Assembly: GCF_020169515.1 (NCBI RefSeq) | Contig: NZ_JAHMHW010000027.1 | Location: 1 to 62,171 of the forward strand | Direction of reading: 5' to 3' | Length of the DNA stretch: 62,171 bases | Source of the DNA: Paenibacillus vietnamensis | Lineage (GTDB): Bacteria > Bacillota > Bacilli > Paenibacillales > Paenibacillaceae | Notes under the pieces: generated by a model | Seen by the model: the letters and a program-made list of their open reading frames with translations, nothing else | Databases searched by the model: none | What the model was told of the DNA's origin: nothing | Shown: piece by piece, positions 9,600 to 17,551 of the stretch | How positions within the stretch are numbered: position 1 is the first letter of the stretch | Layout of the letters: each line of letters begins with the position of its first letter | Translations under genes and position numbers: made by a program

Positions 9600-9875
9600 A
9601 TGGGGAAAAAGCAGAAGAGAGCTTCCAATCATGAAGCCAGGCAGACGTCTAAGCCCGAAGAGTCAGGCGGCTTGTCGCTGAAGGAGCTGCTCAGCGCCGA
9701 TACGATCGGCAAGCTCAAAGCGCAGGCAGACGGCTTAAAGCAGGCGGAGGCAGCGCGGAAGGAAGAACAGCGAAAGCAGGAGGAAGAAAAGAAGAAGCAG
9801 GAGCAAAAGCGTCTGGAAAACGATTTTTCCTATTTGCTTGAGAACAGCGATTCCAATTGGTCCAAGTACAAATAA
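9600..9875 (+). CDS. yqkE: YqkE family protein (DUF3886)
   Basis: A 91-residue, highly charged protein with an N-terminal basic segment, a central SLKELLSADTIGKLKAQADG segment typical of YqkE/DUF3886 proteins, a Lys/Glu/Gln-rich helix likely to be a coiled coil (about 46-72), and the end NDFSYLLENSDSNWSKYK. Function unknown in all relatives I know of. It has its own promoter at 9520-9548 and an AGGTGA ribosome binding site before ATG 9600. Single-gene transcription unit by context. Confidence 0.8.
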   Translation: MGKKQKRASNHEARQTSKPEESGGLSLKELLSADTIGKLKAQADGLKQAEAARKEEQRKQEEEKKKQEQKRLENDFSYLLENSDSNWSKYK

Positions 9876-9993
9876 AGCGGGCATTTCCGTACGCGACGGT
9901 TTTATTACTGCCGCTGCATCAGCAGCGAATCGAAAGCTTATTTTGGCTCAAAGGTCATACAAGGCTTGCTCATTTCTATATAGAGTAGCAAAT

Positions 9994-10008
9994 CGTAATT
10001 ATATTACG
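9994..10008. repeat. 15-base palindrome
   Basis: A perfect inverted repeat with arms CGTAAT/ATTACG around a TAT centre. Possible protein-binding site; no regulator identified. Confidence 0.45.
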
Positions 10009-10026
10009 TAGGTTATCCGGTAAAGT

Positions 10027-10048
10027 CAATAATACGTGATCATTATTG
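10027..10048. repeat. Inverted repeat CAATAAT...ATTATTG
   Basis: Seven-base perfect arms (10027-10033 and 10042-10048) separated by eight bases, immediately before the terminator-like hairpin. Operator-like, unassigned. Confidence 0.45.
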
Positions 10049-10079
10049 GAGGATGCTGCCTGGGCTTCCTCTATTTTTT
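10048..10079 (+). terminator. Terminator-like hairpin upstream of parE
   Basis: Stem GAGGA/TCCTC, one mismatch, then GCT/GGC, loop GCCTG, followed by ATTTTTT. It would end yqkE transcription about 170 bases downstream of the stop codon, or a short unannotated RNA. Confidence 0.5.
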
Positions 10080-10262
10080 ATTACCGGAGCCAATACATAC
10101 ATAAATCCTGTCATTCTGTAAATCATGCTAACAACGAATGTTTTATCCGCTATGATTTTTAGTGAAGCGGGATCGCCGGAAAAACAATCCGATATGCCGC
10201 CGCAATCCCAGGCGCCGTAAGGGATTTCATCGTCTCCGGCTCCGGGCGGTTTGTCCGGCGTC

Positions 10263-10292
10263 TTTACGAAACGGGACGACTTGCATTAAAAT
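10263..10292 (+). promoter_or_regulatory. Possible parE promoter
   Basis: TTTACG, 18-base spacer, TAAAAT. Weak -35 match; the position is right, 44 bases before the parE start. Confidence 0.3.
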
Positions 10293-10335
10293 AGCTTGAA
10301 GATACGGAAACGTGACAACAGATTGGGGGGCGCTC

Positions 10336-12306
10336 ATGTCAGAGCAAACGGATCTTTTCACAAGTACAGCGGCCGCTGAACGGAATTATGAGGCCGATGA
10401 TATACAGGTGCTTGAAGGCTTGACCGCCGTGCGGAAACGGCCGGGCATGTACATAGGCAGCACGAGCAGCTCGGGCTTGCATCATTTGGTATGGGAAATC
10501 GTCGATAATGCGGTGGACGAGCATTTGGCCAAATTTTGCTCGGCCATTGACGTTACACTACATAAAAACGGCTCGGTAACGGTTCAGGACAACGGTCGCG
10601 GAATTCCGACCGGCATGCACAAAACAGGGATTCCGACTCCGCAGGTCGTATTCACGATTTTGCATGCAGGCGGCAAATTCGGCGGCGGAGGCTACAAGAA
10701 ATCGGGGGGCTTGCACGGCGTAGGCGCTTCGGTTACGAATGCGTTGTCGGAATGGCTGGAGGTCGAAATTTTCCGGGACGGTAAAATTCATAAGCAGCGG
10801 TTCGAGTATTGGGTCGACGATGCCGGCAAAGAGCATGTCGGGGAACCCGTTACCGGACTGGAGGTCGCCGGGACGACTAACCGAACCGGTACGAAGGTTA
10901 CCTTTAAGCCGGATGGGCGGGTTTTTCAGAACGGAACCTCGCTTAGCTACGATACCCTCGCGGAGAGGCTGCAGGAAATTGCTTTTCTGAACTCGGGCTT
11001 GAAGGTATCGATCAAGGACGACCGCAGCGGCAAACACGACGTCTATCATTACGAGGGCGGAGCTCGTCAGTTCGTACAGTTTTTGAACGAAGACAAAACC
11101 GTCCTGCATGACGTCATTCACTTCGCCGCGGAGCGCGATGAAATCGAGGTTGAAGTGGCGCTGCAATACAACGACGGCTACACCGAGACGATTGCTTCCT
11201 TTGTCAACGCGATCCCGACAAGGGGCGGAGGTACGCACGAAACGGGCTTTAAGACCGCTTACACGCGCGTCATGAACGATTATGCCCGCAAAACGGCGAT
11301 GCTCAAGGAGAAAGAAAAAAATCTGGAAGGCAACGATTTGCGCGAAGGCATGATGGTTGTCATCAACATCAAGATGTCCGAGGTCGAATTCGTCGGACAG
11401 ACGAAGGACCAATTGGGCAGCGCTTCTGCACGCAGCGCCGTCGATGCGATTGTGTCGGACAAAATGCAGGTGTTTCTCGAGGAAAATCCTCAAGTCGCTC
11501 AAATGCTGCTCAAAAAGGCGCTGCAGGCATCCAAAGCCCGTGAGGCGGCACGCAAAGCGCGCGAGGAAATCCGCAGCGGCAAGAAGAAAAGCGAGAGCTC
11601 GAACCTGAACGGCAAGCTGACGCCGGCTCAATCGAAGGATTATACGAGGACGGAGCTTTTTATCGTCGAAGGCGATTCCGCAGGCGGCTCGGCCAAGCAG
11701 GGACGGGATTCGAAATATCAGGCGCTGCTGCCGCTTAAGGGCAAGCCGATGAACCCGGAGAAGGCGAAGCTTCTCGACATTTTGAAAAACGACGAATACA
11801 AAGCGATTATCTCGGCTATCGGAGCGGGCGTCGGTCCCGAATTTGCCGCCGAGGAATGCAACTATAACAAAATCATTATCATGACGGACGCTGATACGGA
11901 CGGCGCCCACATCCAGGTGCTGCTGCTGACGTTCTTCTACCGTTACATGAAGCCGCTCATCGATTTGGGCCGCGTCTATATCGCACAGCCGCCGCTTTAC
12001 AAAATTACCCGCAAATCGGGCAAGCTGGAAACGGTGCGGTACGCTTGGACGGATGAACAGCTGCAAAGCTATTTGAAGGAATTCGGCAAAAATTACGAGC
12101 TGCAGCGCTACAAAGGTCTTGGCGAAATGAATCCCGATCAGCTATGGGAGACGACGATGGACCCTGAGAAGCGCACGCTGCTGCAGGTGCAGATCGAGGA
12201 CGCAGCAAAGGCCGAGCGGCGGGTTTCGACGCTGATGGGCGATAAGGTAGATCCGCGCAAGCGCTGGATCGTGGAAAACGTCGACTTCATGGAATACGAG
12301 GAATAG
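10336..12306 (+). CDS. parE: DNA topoisomerase IV subunit B
   Basis: A 656-residue type IIA topoisomerase ATPase subunit. Visible are the GHKL ATPase motifs (EIVDNAVDEHL, DNGRGIP, GGLHGVGASVTNALS), the transducer domain, the TOPRIM motifs (EGDSAGGSAKQGRD and DADTDGAHI), and the C-terminal QRYKGLGEMNPDQLWETT. With ParC it decatenates daughter chromosomes. Start: ATG 10336, six bases after a run of G (GGGGGG); the in-frame GTG at 10312 precedes that site and was discarded. Assigned ParE rather than GyrB because its partner lies immediately downstream and neither dnaA nor recF is nearby. parC starts 14 bases after the stop, so they are one operon. Confidence 0.93.
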   Translation: MSEQTDLFTSTAAAERNYEADDIQVLEGLTAVRKRPGMYIGSTSSSGLHHLVWEIVDNAVDEHLAKFCSAIDVTLHKNGSVTVQDNGRGIPTGMHKTGIPTPQVVFTILHAGGKFGGGGYKKSGGLHGVGASVTNALSEWLEVEIFRDGKIHKQRFEYWVDDAGKEHVGEPVTGLEVAGTTNRTGTKVTFKPDGRVFQNGTSLSYDTLAERLQEIAFLNSGLKVSIKDDRSGKHDVYHYEGGARQFVQFLNEDKTVLHDVIHFAAERDEIEVEVALQYNDGYTETIASFVNAIPTRGGGTHETGFKTAYTRVMNDYARKTAMLKEKEKNLEGNDLREGMMVVINIKMSEVEFVGQTKDQLGSASARSAVDAIVSDKMQVFLEENPQVAQMLLKKALQASKAREAARKAREEIRSGKKKSESSNLNGKLTPAQSKDYTRTELFIVEGDSAGGSAKQGRDSKYQALLPLKGKPMNPEKAKLLDILKNDEYKAIISAIGAGVGPEFAAEECNYNKIIIMTDADTDGAHIQVLLLTFFYRYMKPLIDLGRVYIAQPPLYKITRKSGKLETVRYAWTDEQLQSYLKEFGKNYELQRYKGLGEMNPDQLWETTMDPEKRTLLQVQIEDAAKAERRVSTLMGDKVDPRKRWIVENVDFMEYEE

Positions 12307-12320
12307 GAGGGAATTGACGC

Positions 12321-14783
12321 ATGAGTATGCTGGAGCAGTTTTTGCCGGCGTTTCTCGAAGAGGTTGTAGGCGACCGCTTCGGACGCTATTCGAAATATAT
12401 TATTCAGGACCGCGCGATCCCCGACGTCCGCGACGGCTTGAAGCCGGTTCAGCGACGTATTCTGTATGCGATGTACGATTCGGGCAACACGCCGGACAAG
12501 CAGTACCGTAAATCCGCCAAAACGGTCGGAGACGTGATGGGCAATTATCATCCGCATGGAGACTCCTCCATTTACGAGGGCATGGTGCGGATGGCGCAGC
12601 CTTGGAAAATGGGCCATCCGCTCATTGACGGACACGGAAACTGGGGCTCGCAGGACGACGATCCGGCTGCGGCGATGCGCTACACGGAAGCCCGCTTATC
12701 GCCTATCGCCATGGAGCTGCTGCGGGATATCGACAAACGGACCGTCTTGTTCAAAGACAATTTCGATAATACGACGAAGGAGCCGGTCGTGCTGCCGTCC
12801 CGGTACCCGAATCTGCTTGTTAACGGGACCAGCGGCATCTCAGCCGGCTTTGCCACGGAAATTCCTCCTCATAACCTGAGAGAGGTCATTGACGCATGCG
12901 TGGCGCTTATGAACAACCCGGAGCTGTCGCTTGAAGAGCTGATGGCAGTCGTGAAAGGGCCGGATTTTCCGACCGGCGGCATCATCATGGGAGACGAAGG
13001 CATCCGCGAAGCGTATGCGACTGGCAGGGGACGCATTTATTTGCGGGCCAAAACGGCCATCGAGGACCTTCGCGGCGGCAAGCAGCAGCTGGTCATTACC
13101 GAAATTCCTTATCAGGTCGTAAAAGCGCGTCTGGTTACGGCCATTGAAAATATCCGACTGGAGAAAAAGGTCGAAGGCATCGCCGAGGTGCGCGACGAAA
13201 GCGGCCGGGCCGGTCTCCGCATCGTCGTCGAATTTAAAAAGGATGCGGATGCACAAGGGATTTTGGCGTATTTGTTCAAAAAAACGGATCTTCAGGTGAC
13301 CTATAATTTCAATATGGTCGCTATCGTGAACAAAACGCCGATGCAGCTCGGGCTTAAGCAAATTTTGTCCGCTTATATCGACCACCAGAAGGAGGTCGTA
13401 ACCTTCCGGACCCAGTATGAGCTGGAGAAGGCGGAAGACAGGGCGCATGTATTAGAAGGGCTTGTCAAAGCTCTTAATTTGCTGGACGAGGTCATCGCTA
13501 CGATCAAGGCGTCCAAAAACAGGGCCGATGCTCAAGACAATTTGATTGCGAAATTCGGTTTTACGGCACGTCAGGCAGACGCCATCCTTACTCTCCAGCT
13601 CTACCGGCTAACGAATCTCGAGATTACGACGCTGGAGAAGGAGCTTAAAGAAACGCTGAAAAAAATCTCCCATCTGAAATCGATTTTGGCGAGCGAGAAA
13701 AAGCTGGTCGGCGTCATTCGGGATGAGCTGCTGGAGATCCGCAGCAAATACGGTATTGACCGCAGATCGGACCTGCGAGGGGAGATCGAGGAGCTGAAGG
13801 TTAATCTCGAGGTGCTCGTTCAGCCCGAGGACGTGCTTGTGACGCTCAGCCATGACGGCTACGTGAAGAGAACAAGCATGCTCTCTTTCACAAGATCGGG
13901 AGGCGAACGGCAGGGAGGCGGCGTAAAAGAAGGCGACTTTATCCGCGAGCTGCTTGAGGTAAACACGATTGACAACCTGCTGCTCTTTACCCGCAAGGGG
14001 CAATATTATTTACTGCCTGTCCATCAAATTCCCGAATTTAAATGGAAGGACATCGGGACGGCGATCGTGAACGTTGTGCCGATTCCGAAAGACGATTCCA
14101 TCGTCAGCGTTATTCCTGTCAGGGATATTGCCGCTTCGACGGCATCGCTAGTTTTTGTGACTAGAAAAGGCCAGGTAAAGCGGACGGAGCTGAAGGAATA
14201 TGCGACCACAAGGTCAACGGCTGTAGCTGCCTGTAAAGTTACAGACGGCGACGAAGTGATTCGCGTCACGGTCAGCGACGGCTCAAAACAAATTTTGCTC
14301 GTCACGAAACACGGCATGAGCATCCGCTTCGTCGAGTCGGAGGTAAATCCGATGGGCAGGGTCGCTACCGGCGTCAGAGGCATTCAGCTTAAGGACGGAG
14401 ATGAGTTAGTCGCCGCGGAATGGGTGGCCGAGGATGAAGGCGAAATGCTTGTCGTATCGGATATCGGTTATGCCAAGCGAACGCTGCTGCTTGACTACCC
14501 GATTCAAGGCAGGGGAGGAAAAGGCGTACAGACGTTTGAATTTAAGGAAGGCAAGCGGGTACGGTCGAACGGTTCGGTGCTTGCCGCAGCTTTTTATTGC
14601 AGAAATCCGATCGACATGGTCGCGGTGACTGCAGCCGGCGCAAAGCTGGCCGCGAATTCCGAGAAAGCGCCGATTGAAGACCGGAAGGATGTAGGGAAGC
14701 AGCTGTTCCCTGTCGAGAAAAACGACGTGATCGCCCATATGCTTGCCAATCCGGTGAACGAAATTAATCAAAAGGCCGATTAG
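12321..14783 (+). CDS. parC: DNA topoisomerase IV subunit A
   Basis: An 820-residue breakage-reunion subunit. The winged-helix core contains HPHGDSSIYE, the usual quinolone-target loop with both serines intact, and the active Tyr 121 in AMRYTEARL. A long coiled-coil arm and C-terminal beta-pinwheel blades (repeats around VTRKGQVKRT and VVSDIGYAKRT) follow. It forms the A2B2 enzyme with ParE. AGGAGGGA precedes the ATG at good distance. The last 20 bases overlap, on the opposite strand, the end of a small leftward gene, and a 12-bp hairpin lies 44 bases past the stop. Confidence 0.95.
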   Translation: MSMLEQFLPAFLEEVVGDRFGRYSKYIIQDRAIPDVRDGLKPVQRRILYAMYDSGNTPDKQYRKSAKTVGDVMGNYHPHGDSSIYEGMVRMAQPWKMGHPLIDGHGNWGSQDDDPAAAMRYTEARLSPIAMELLRDIDKRTVLFKDNFDNTTKEPVVLPSRYPNLLVNGTSGISAGFATEIPPHNLREVIDACVALMNNPELSLEELMAVVKGPDFPTGGIIMGDEGIREAYATGRGRIYLRAKTAIEDLRGGKQQLVITEIPYQVVKARLVTAIENIRLEKKVEGIAEVRDESGRAGLRIVVEFKKDADAQGILAYLFKKTDLQVTYNFNMVAIVNKTPMQLGLKQILSAYIDHQKEVVTFRTQYELEKAEDRAHVLEGLVKALNLLDEVIATIKASKNRADAQDNLIAKFGFTARQADAILTLQLYRLTNLEITTLEKELKETLKKISHLKSILASEKKLVGVIRDELLEIRSKYGIDRRSDLRGEIEELKVNLEVLVQPEDVLVTLSHDGYVKRTSMLSFTRSGGERQGGGVKEGDFIRELLEVNTIDNLLLFTRKGQYYLLPVHQIPEFKWKDIGTAIVNVVPIPKDDSIVSVIPVRDIAASTASLVFVTRKGQVKRTELKEYATTRSTAVAACKVTDGDEVIRVTVSDGSKQILLVTKHGMSIRFVESEVNPMGRVATGVRGIQLKDGDELVAAEWVAEDEGEMLVVSDIGYAKRTLLLDYPIQGRGGKGVQTFEFKEGKRVRSNGSVLAAAFYCRNPIDMVAVTAAGAKLAANSEKAPIEDRKDVGKQLFPVEKNDVIAHMLANPVNEINQKAD

Positions 14784-14931
14784 GCGGATCGAAACGCTCG
14801 ATCACCTGAAGCAGGGCGTCAAGCATGACCCACAGTGGAACCAGCTCATCCGGGCGGTCCAGCCACTGTGGGTCTTTTATGATGCCATAGCTCTTGATCT
14901 TATGAATAATTTCAGCTTTCCGTTCATCCAT
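14764..14931 (-). CDS. Small protein, 55 residues, antisense to the parC end
   Basis: I do not recognise this family. The frame starts at ATG 14931 and gives MDERKAEIIHKIKSYG..., with a central DPQWLDRPDELVPLWVMLDA and a C-terminal RFDPPNRPFD. It has a GGAG 11 bases upstream and a promoter-like TGAACA-N18-TACAAT further up (14988-15017). The amino-acid make-up, an amphipathic basic head then a hydrophobic/acidic segment, looks coding rather than random. Its stop lies inside the last codons of parC on the other strand. A perfect 12-bp inverted repeat sits within the frame, encoding DPQW and PLWV. It is divergent from marR, so it may be a MarR target; that is inference. The ORF could also be chance sequence over a parC terminator. 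Confidence 0.5.
   Translation of the reverse strand: MDERKAEIIHKIKSYGIIKDPQWLDRPDELVPLWVMLDALLQVIERFDPPNRPFD
14827..14878 (+). terminator. Hairpin downstream of parC
   Basis: Perfect 12-bp arms (14827-14838 and 14863-14874), a 24-base loop, then TTTT. Probable terminator of parE-parC with a short T tract; it lies wholly within the antisense small frame. Confidence 0.55.
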
Positions 14932-14987
14932 CCGGGTTCACGCTCCTTTGTTTCGCAAAAAAAGACATCGTGCTGGGCTTATGCCAC

Positions 14988-15017
14988 ATTGTATGTCTAA
15001 AACTGTCTAAATGTTCA
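14988..15017 (-). promoter_or_regulatory. Possible leftward promoter of the 55-codon gene with direct repeats
   Basis: On the minus strand: TGAACA, 18-base spacer, TACAAT. The spacer holds two exact copies of TTTAGACA (plus-strand TGTCTAAA at 14994-15001 and 15004-15011), ten bases apart, i.e. one helical turn. Confidence 0.4.
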
Positions 15018-15026
15018 CGAATCCAT

Positions 15027-15052
15027 CGATTAATGACACATATTATTAATCG
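15027..15052. promoter_or_regulatory. Palindromic operator candidate between marR and the divergent gene
   Basis: Perfect arms CGATTAAT and ATTAATCG separated by ten bases. Size and AT-rich arms fit a MarR-family dimer site. It lies just upstream of the marR promoter and beside the opposing promoter, so one site could control both. Confidence 0.55.
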
Positions 15053-15080
15053 GGTTAACCTTTTATTCGACATGGAAGAC

Positions 15081-15089
15081 TGGTATAAT
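15081..15089 (+). promoter_or_regulatory. Extended -10 promoter of marR
   Basis: TGGTATAAT, an extended -10 with a perfect hexamer, 43 bases before the marR start. No good -35 at 17 bases. Confidence 0.6.
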
Positions 15090-15132
15090 TAACTTGAATA
15101 GGCGATTATGAACAGGAAGCAGGTGTGGAAGC

Positions 15133-15534
15133 ATGGTAACGAATGAGTTTAACCGTTTGTGGGTGAAGCTTACGCGGGAGTGGAAGATGAACATGGAGCA
15201 TTCGCTCGCGCCTCTTACCGAAGGGCAGCTGAACGTGCTGGAGCTGCTGCTTGAGCATCAGCCGATGAAGCCGTCGGATCTGCTGCAGTACTTATCGACT
15301 ACGCCGGCGGCGATTACGACACTGCTTGACCGGATGGAGCGCAATGAGCTGATCGTTCGGACCAGGGATGACCATGACCGCAGAATTGTGTGGGTGTCGG
15401 TATCGGAGAAAGGCAAATCGGAGGCTGAACGCGGAACAGCGATTCGGACTCAAATGCTTGAGCAATCGCTGGACCGCATTTCCTCTCACAACCAGCAGCT
15501 GCTCGTTTACTTGCTGGGCAAGGTTGCGAATTAA
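15133..15534 (+). CDS. MarR family transcriptional regulator
   Basis: A 133-residue winged helix-turn-helix protein: MEHSLAPLTEGQLNVLELL, then MKPSDLLQYLSTTPAAITTL as the recognition helix region, then the wing MERNELIVRTRDDHDRRIVW with the family's DxRxxxV pattern, and a C-terminal dimerisation helix. Such proteins repress their own gene and a neighbour and release DNA on binding a ligand. The palindrome at 15027-15052 is a good candidate for its own operator. Its gene runs convergently into capA, with 14 bases between the stops. Ligand unknown. Confidence 0.9.
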   Translation: MVTNEFNRLWVKLTREWKMNMEHSLAPLTEGQLNVLELLLEHQPMKPSDLLQYLSTTPAAITTLLDRMERNELIVRTRDDHDRRIVWVSVSEKGKSEAERGTAIRTQMLEQSLDRISSHNQQLLVYLLGKVAN

Positions 15535-15548
15535 ACAAAAGACGGGAC

Positions 15549-16826
15549 TTATTGCTTCATGGAATCGAGCCGGTTGCGAAGCAGCTCGCCGTATTTCTTA
15601 AGCGTAACGTAATCGGCTTTCGTCAGCAGCTTGTCGCTTGCGGCAGATACCGTATCGTCGATCGGCAGTATGCGGTACCGGTACGCCTGATCCGGCTTGT
15701 AGCGGTGAACCCAAGTAGGTATAGCCTCTACGTCCTTTAGCTCGATCAAGCCGCTTGTCGTCTCTTTGCGGATCTTGACTTTAAAGATGACGCCGTAATC
15801 CTTGGTCTCTCCCCGTTGATTGGATATGAAATTTCCCATGGAATAGATAATGAGTCCTTTTCTTGCACGGCCCTTGCCGTCTGTTGTTTCTACGATTTCA
15901 TAGGGCTGCACGACATGCGGATGCGAGCCTGCGATAATGTCGGCGCCGGCAGCGATGAGCGCTCTGGCCAAACGCTTCTGCTCCTCGTTCGGAGACGTCT
16001 GGTATTCGATACCGAAATGGAGCGACAACGTAACCAAATCAGCCCCGGCATCCCGCAGCCGATTAATGTCCTCTTTCATTTTCTCCTCGTCAATCATAGA
16101 AACCAGATAAGGCTTGCCCTCGGGAACCGGAATGCCGTTTGTGCCGTACGTGTATGCGGCAATGCCCATGACGATTCCGTTCTTTTCGGATAAGAGCAAA
16201 CGGTCCGCTTCCTTCTGCGACGCAGCCGTTCCGACGGAAGGCAGGCCGATCTTCTTCAAATTTTCCAGCGTGCGAAGAACCCCTTTTTCACCCTTATCCA
16301 GCGAGTGATTGTTGGCGGTCGTAAGCAAATTGAAACCGGCTTTCTTCAACGCTTCAACCAGCTCGGTCGGAGCGTTGAACATCGGGTATCCCGTATATCC
16401 GAACTCCTTGCCGGCTACCGGCGTTTCTAAATTGGCGATGACCCAATCGCCCTCTGACAATATCGGTTTGACCTCCGAGAAAAAAGAATCGAAATTGTAC
16501 TTGCCCGTTTTCTTATTATAAGCCCCTGGCAGCTGCGGCCTATGCATCATGACATCACCGACGCCGATCCAGAGGGCTTCTTGGTATTGGGGCTTGGGCG
16601 TTGCGGTTGGCATTGCCGTCTCTGCCGGCGGCGGAGAAAGTGATGGAAAAGGCATGGCGGTTTCATTCGATTGAGTCGTTTCCGAGGGGGACGGAGCGGT
16701 TGGCGAAGGCCCAGAGCCGCTATCGTCAGGCATGAGAAACAGGAACGTCAGACCAGCCAGACTTAAAATCAACAGGGCAAGCTGCCAGCGTATGTGCTTT
16801 CTGTTCCTGTATCGTCGCATCGTCAT
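15549..16826 (-). CDS. CapA family protein (poly-gamma-glutamate capsule type, metallophosphatase fold)
   Basis: 425 residues: short basic head, one N-terminal membrane helix (about 15-32), a Ser/Thr/Pro-rich linker (35-75), then a PGA_cap domain starting at IGVGDVMMHRP and containing ANLETPVAG, TTANNHSLDKG, LSLHFGIEY and AGSHPHVVQP. These are the conserved metal/phosphate residues of the family. It should be anchored outside the membrane. True CapA works with CapB and CapC in gamma-polyglutamate export, but none of these is nearby, so its substrate is open. ATG 16826 overlaps the stop of the upstream pseudouridine synthase gene (ATGA), implying coupling in a three-gene leftward operon. Confidence 0.88.
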   Translation of the reverse strand: MTMRRYRNRKHIRWQLALLILSLAGLTFLFLMPDDSGSGPSPTAPSPSETTQSNETAMPFPSLSPPPAETAMPTATPKPQYQEALWIGVGDVMMHRPQLPGAYNKKTGKYNFDSFFSEVKPILSEGDWVIANLETPVAGKEFGYTGYPMFNAPTELVEALKKAGFNLLTTANNHSLDKGEKGVLRTLENLKKIGLPSVGTAASQKEADRLLLSEKNGIVMGIAAYTYGTNGIPVPEGKPYLVSMIDEEKMKEDINRLRDAGADLVTLSLHFGIEYQTSPNEEQKRLARALIAAGADIIAGSHPHVVQPYEIVETTDGKGRARKGLIIYSMGNFISNQRGETKDYGVIFKVKIRKETTSGLIELKDVEAIPTWVHRYKPDQAYRYRILPIDDTVSAASDKLLTKADYVTLKKYGELLRNRLDSMKQ

Positions 16827-17551
16827 GACGTCCTTTCAGATTTGCCGAGAGTCAAGGCGGAAGCGGTCTCAAGCTGCTCCGCCGTCCACCAGTCCCAAGC
16901 GTTCGAGCCGGACGGTATGGAGCGGAATATTATCCATTCCTTCGTAACCGGATGCGGAACCGAAACCGACGTCGACCACAAGGCGATATCCGAGATGCCG
17001 GCGACCGGCTTGGCACCGTATTTCAAATCGCCGACAAGCGGACAGCCGATCCGGGCCATCTGCGCCCGGATTTGGTGGGGTCTGCCGGTATGGAGCTTGA
17101 CGGCGACGAGAGAATAGCGGCCGGAAGCCGCAGCCGTTTCGTAGTCCAGCACCGCTTCCTTCGCCTCTGCGGCAGGCTTATCGAATACCTTTACCTGGTT
17201 CAGCCTGCTGTCCTTACGGATGTAATGGGTCAGTCTGGCTCTCTGCGGTGCGGGCGCTCCTTGCACGACGCATACATACGTTTTGCCGAAGTTCCGGCTG
17301 CGCACGGATTCGGACAGCCTGGATGCAGCCTTGGAGGTTTTGGCGAATACCATGACTCCTCCGACCGTCCGGTCAAGACGGTGCACCAGGCCGAGAAAGA
17401 CATTCCCCGGCTTCTGATGCCGTTCCTTCAAATCCTGCTTGAGAAGGGTGAGCATATCGGGATCTCCCGTATCGTCCTCTTGGGACAAAATGCCGGGAGG
17501 CTTCACGACGGCGAGTACATGATTGTCCTCATACAGCACCGGTATGCTCAT
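16823..17551 (-). CDS. RluA-type pseudouridine synthase without S4 domain
   Basis: 242 residues from ATG 17551, which overlaps the upstream TGA (ATGA) and follows GGGAG by eight bases; an upstream ATG at 17584 lies in the preceding gene. It begins at the catalytic domain (IPVLYEDNHVLAVVKPPG) with the active Asp in LVHRLDRTVGGVMVFAK; the usual TSG after HRLD is TVG here. Later motifs LHTGRPHQIRAQM and GDLKYGA are intact. RluA-family enzymes convert uridines of rRNA or tRNA to pseudouridine; this short form probably acts on a single site. Operon with an RlmI/RlmK-like methyltransferase suggests a joint role in RNA modification. Confidence 0.9.
   Translation of the reverse strand: MSIPVLYEDNHVLAVVKPPGILSQEDDTGDPDMLTLLKQDLKERHQKPGNVFLGLVHRLDRTVGGVMVFAKTSKAASRLSESVRSRNFGKTYVCVVQGAPAPQRARLTHYIRKDSRLNQVKVFDKPAAEAKEAVLDYETAAASGRYSLVAVKLHTGRPHQIRAQMARIGCPLVGDLKYGAKPVAGISDIALWSTSVSVPHPVTKEWIIFRSIPSGSNAWDWWTAEQLETASALTLGKSERTS

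Larger units (their letters stand above)
9876..10335. other. Long intergenic region before parE, with palindromes
   Basis: About 460 bases without a convincing gene. It holds a 15-base palindrome (9994-10008, centre GTAATTATATTAC), an inverted repeat CAATAAT...ATTATTG (10027-10048), a terminator-like hairpin (10048-10079), and a weak sigma-A-like promoter before parE. The 200 bases from 10081 show nothing recognisable. A small RNA ending at the hairpin or a long regulated leader for parE are both possible. Confidence 0.5.

Noticed and set aside
10558..12066. 502-codon antisense frame within parE
   Set aside because: It is the shadow of a well-supported gene; no ribosome binding site, no domain.
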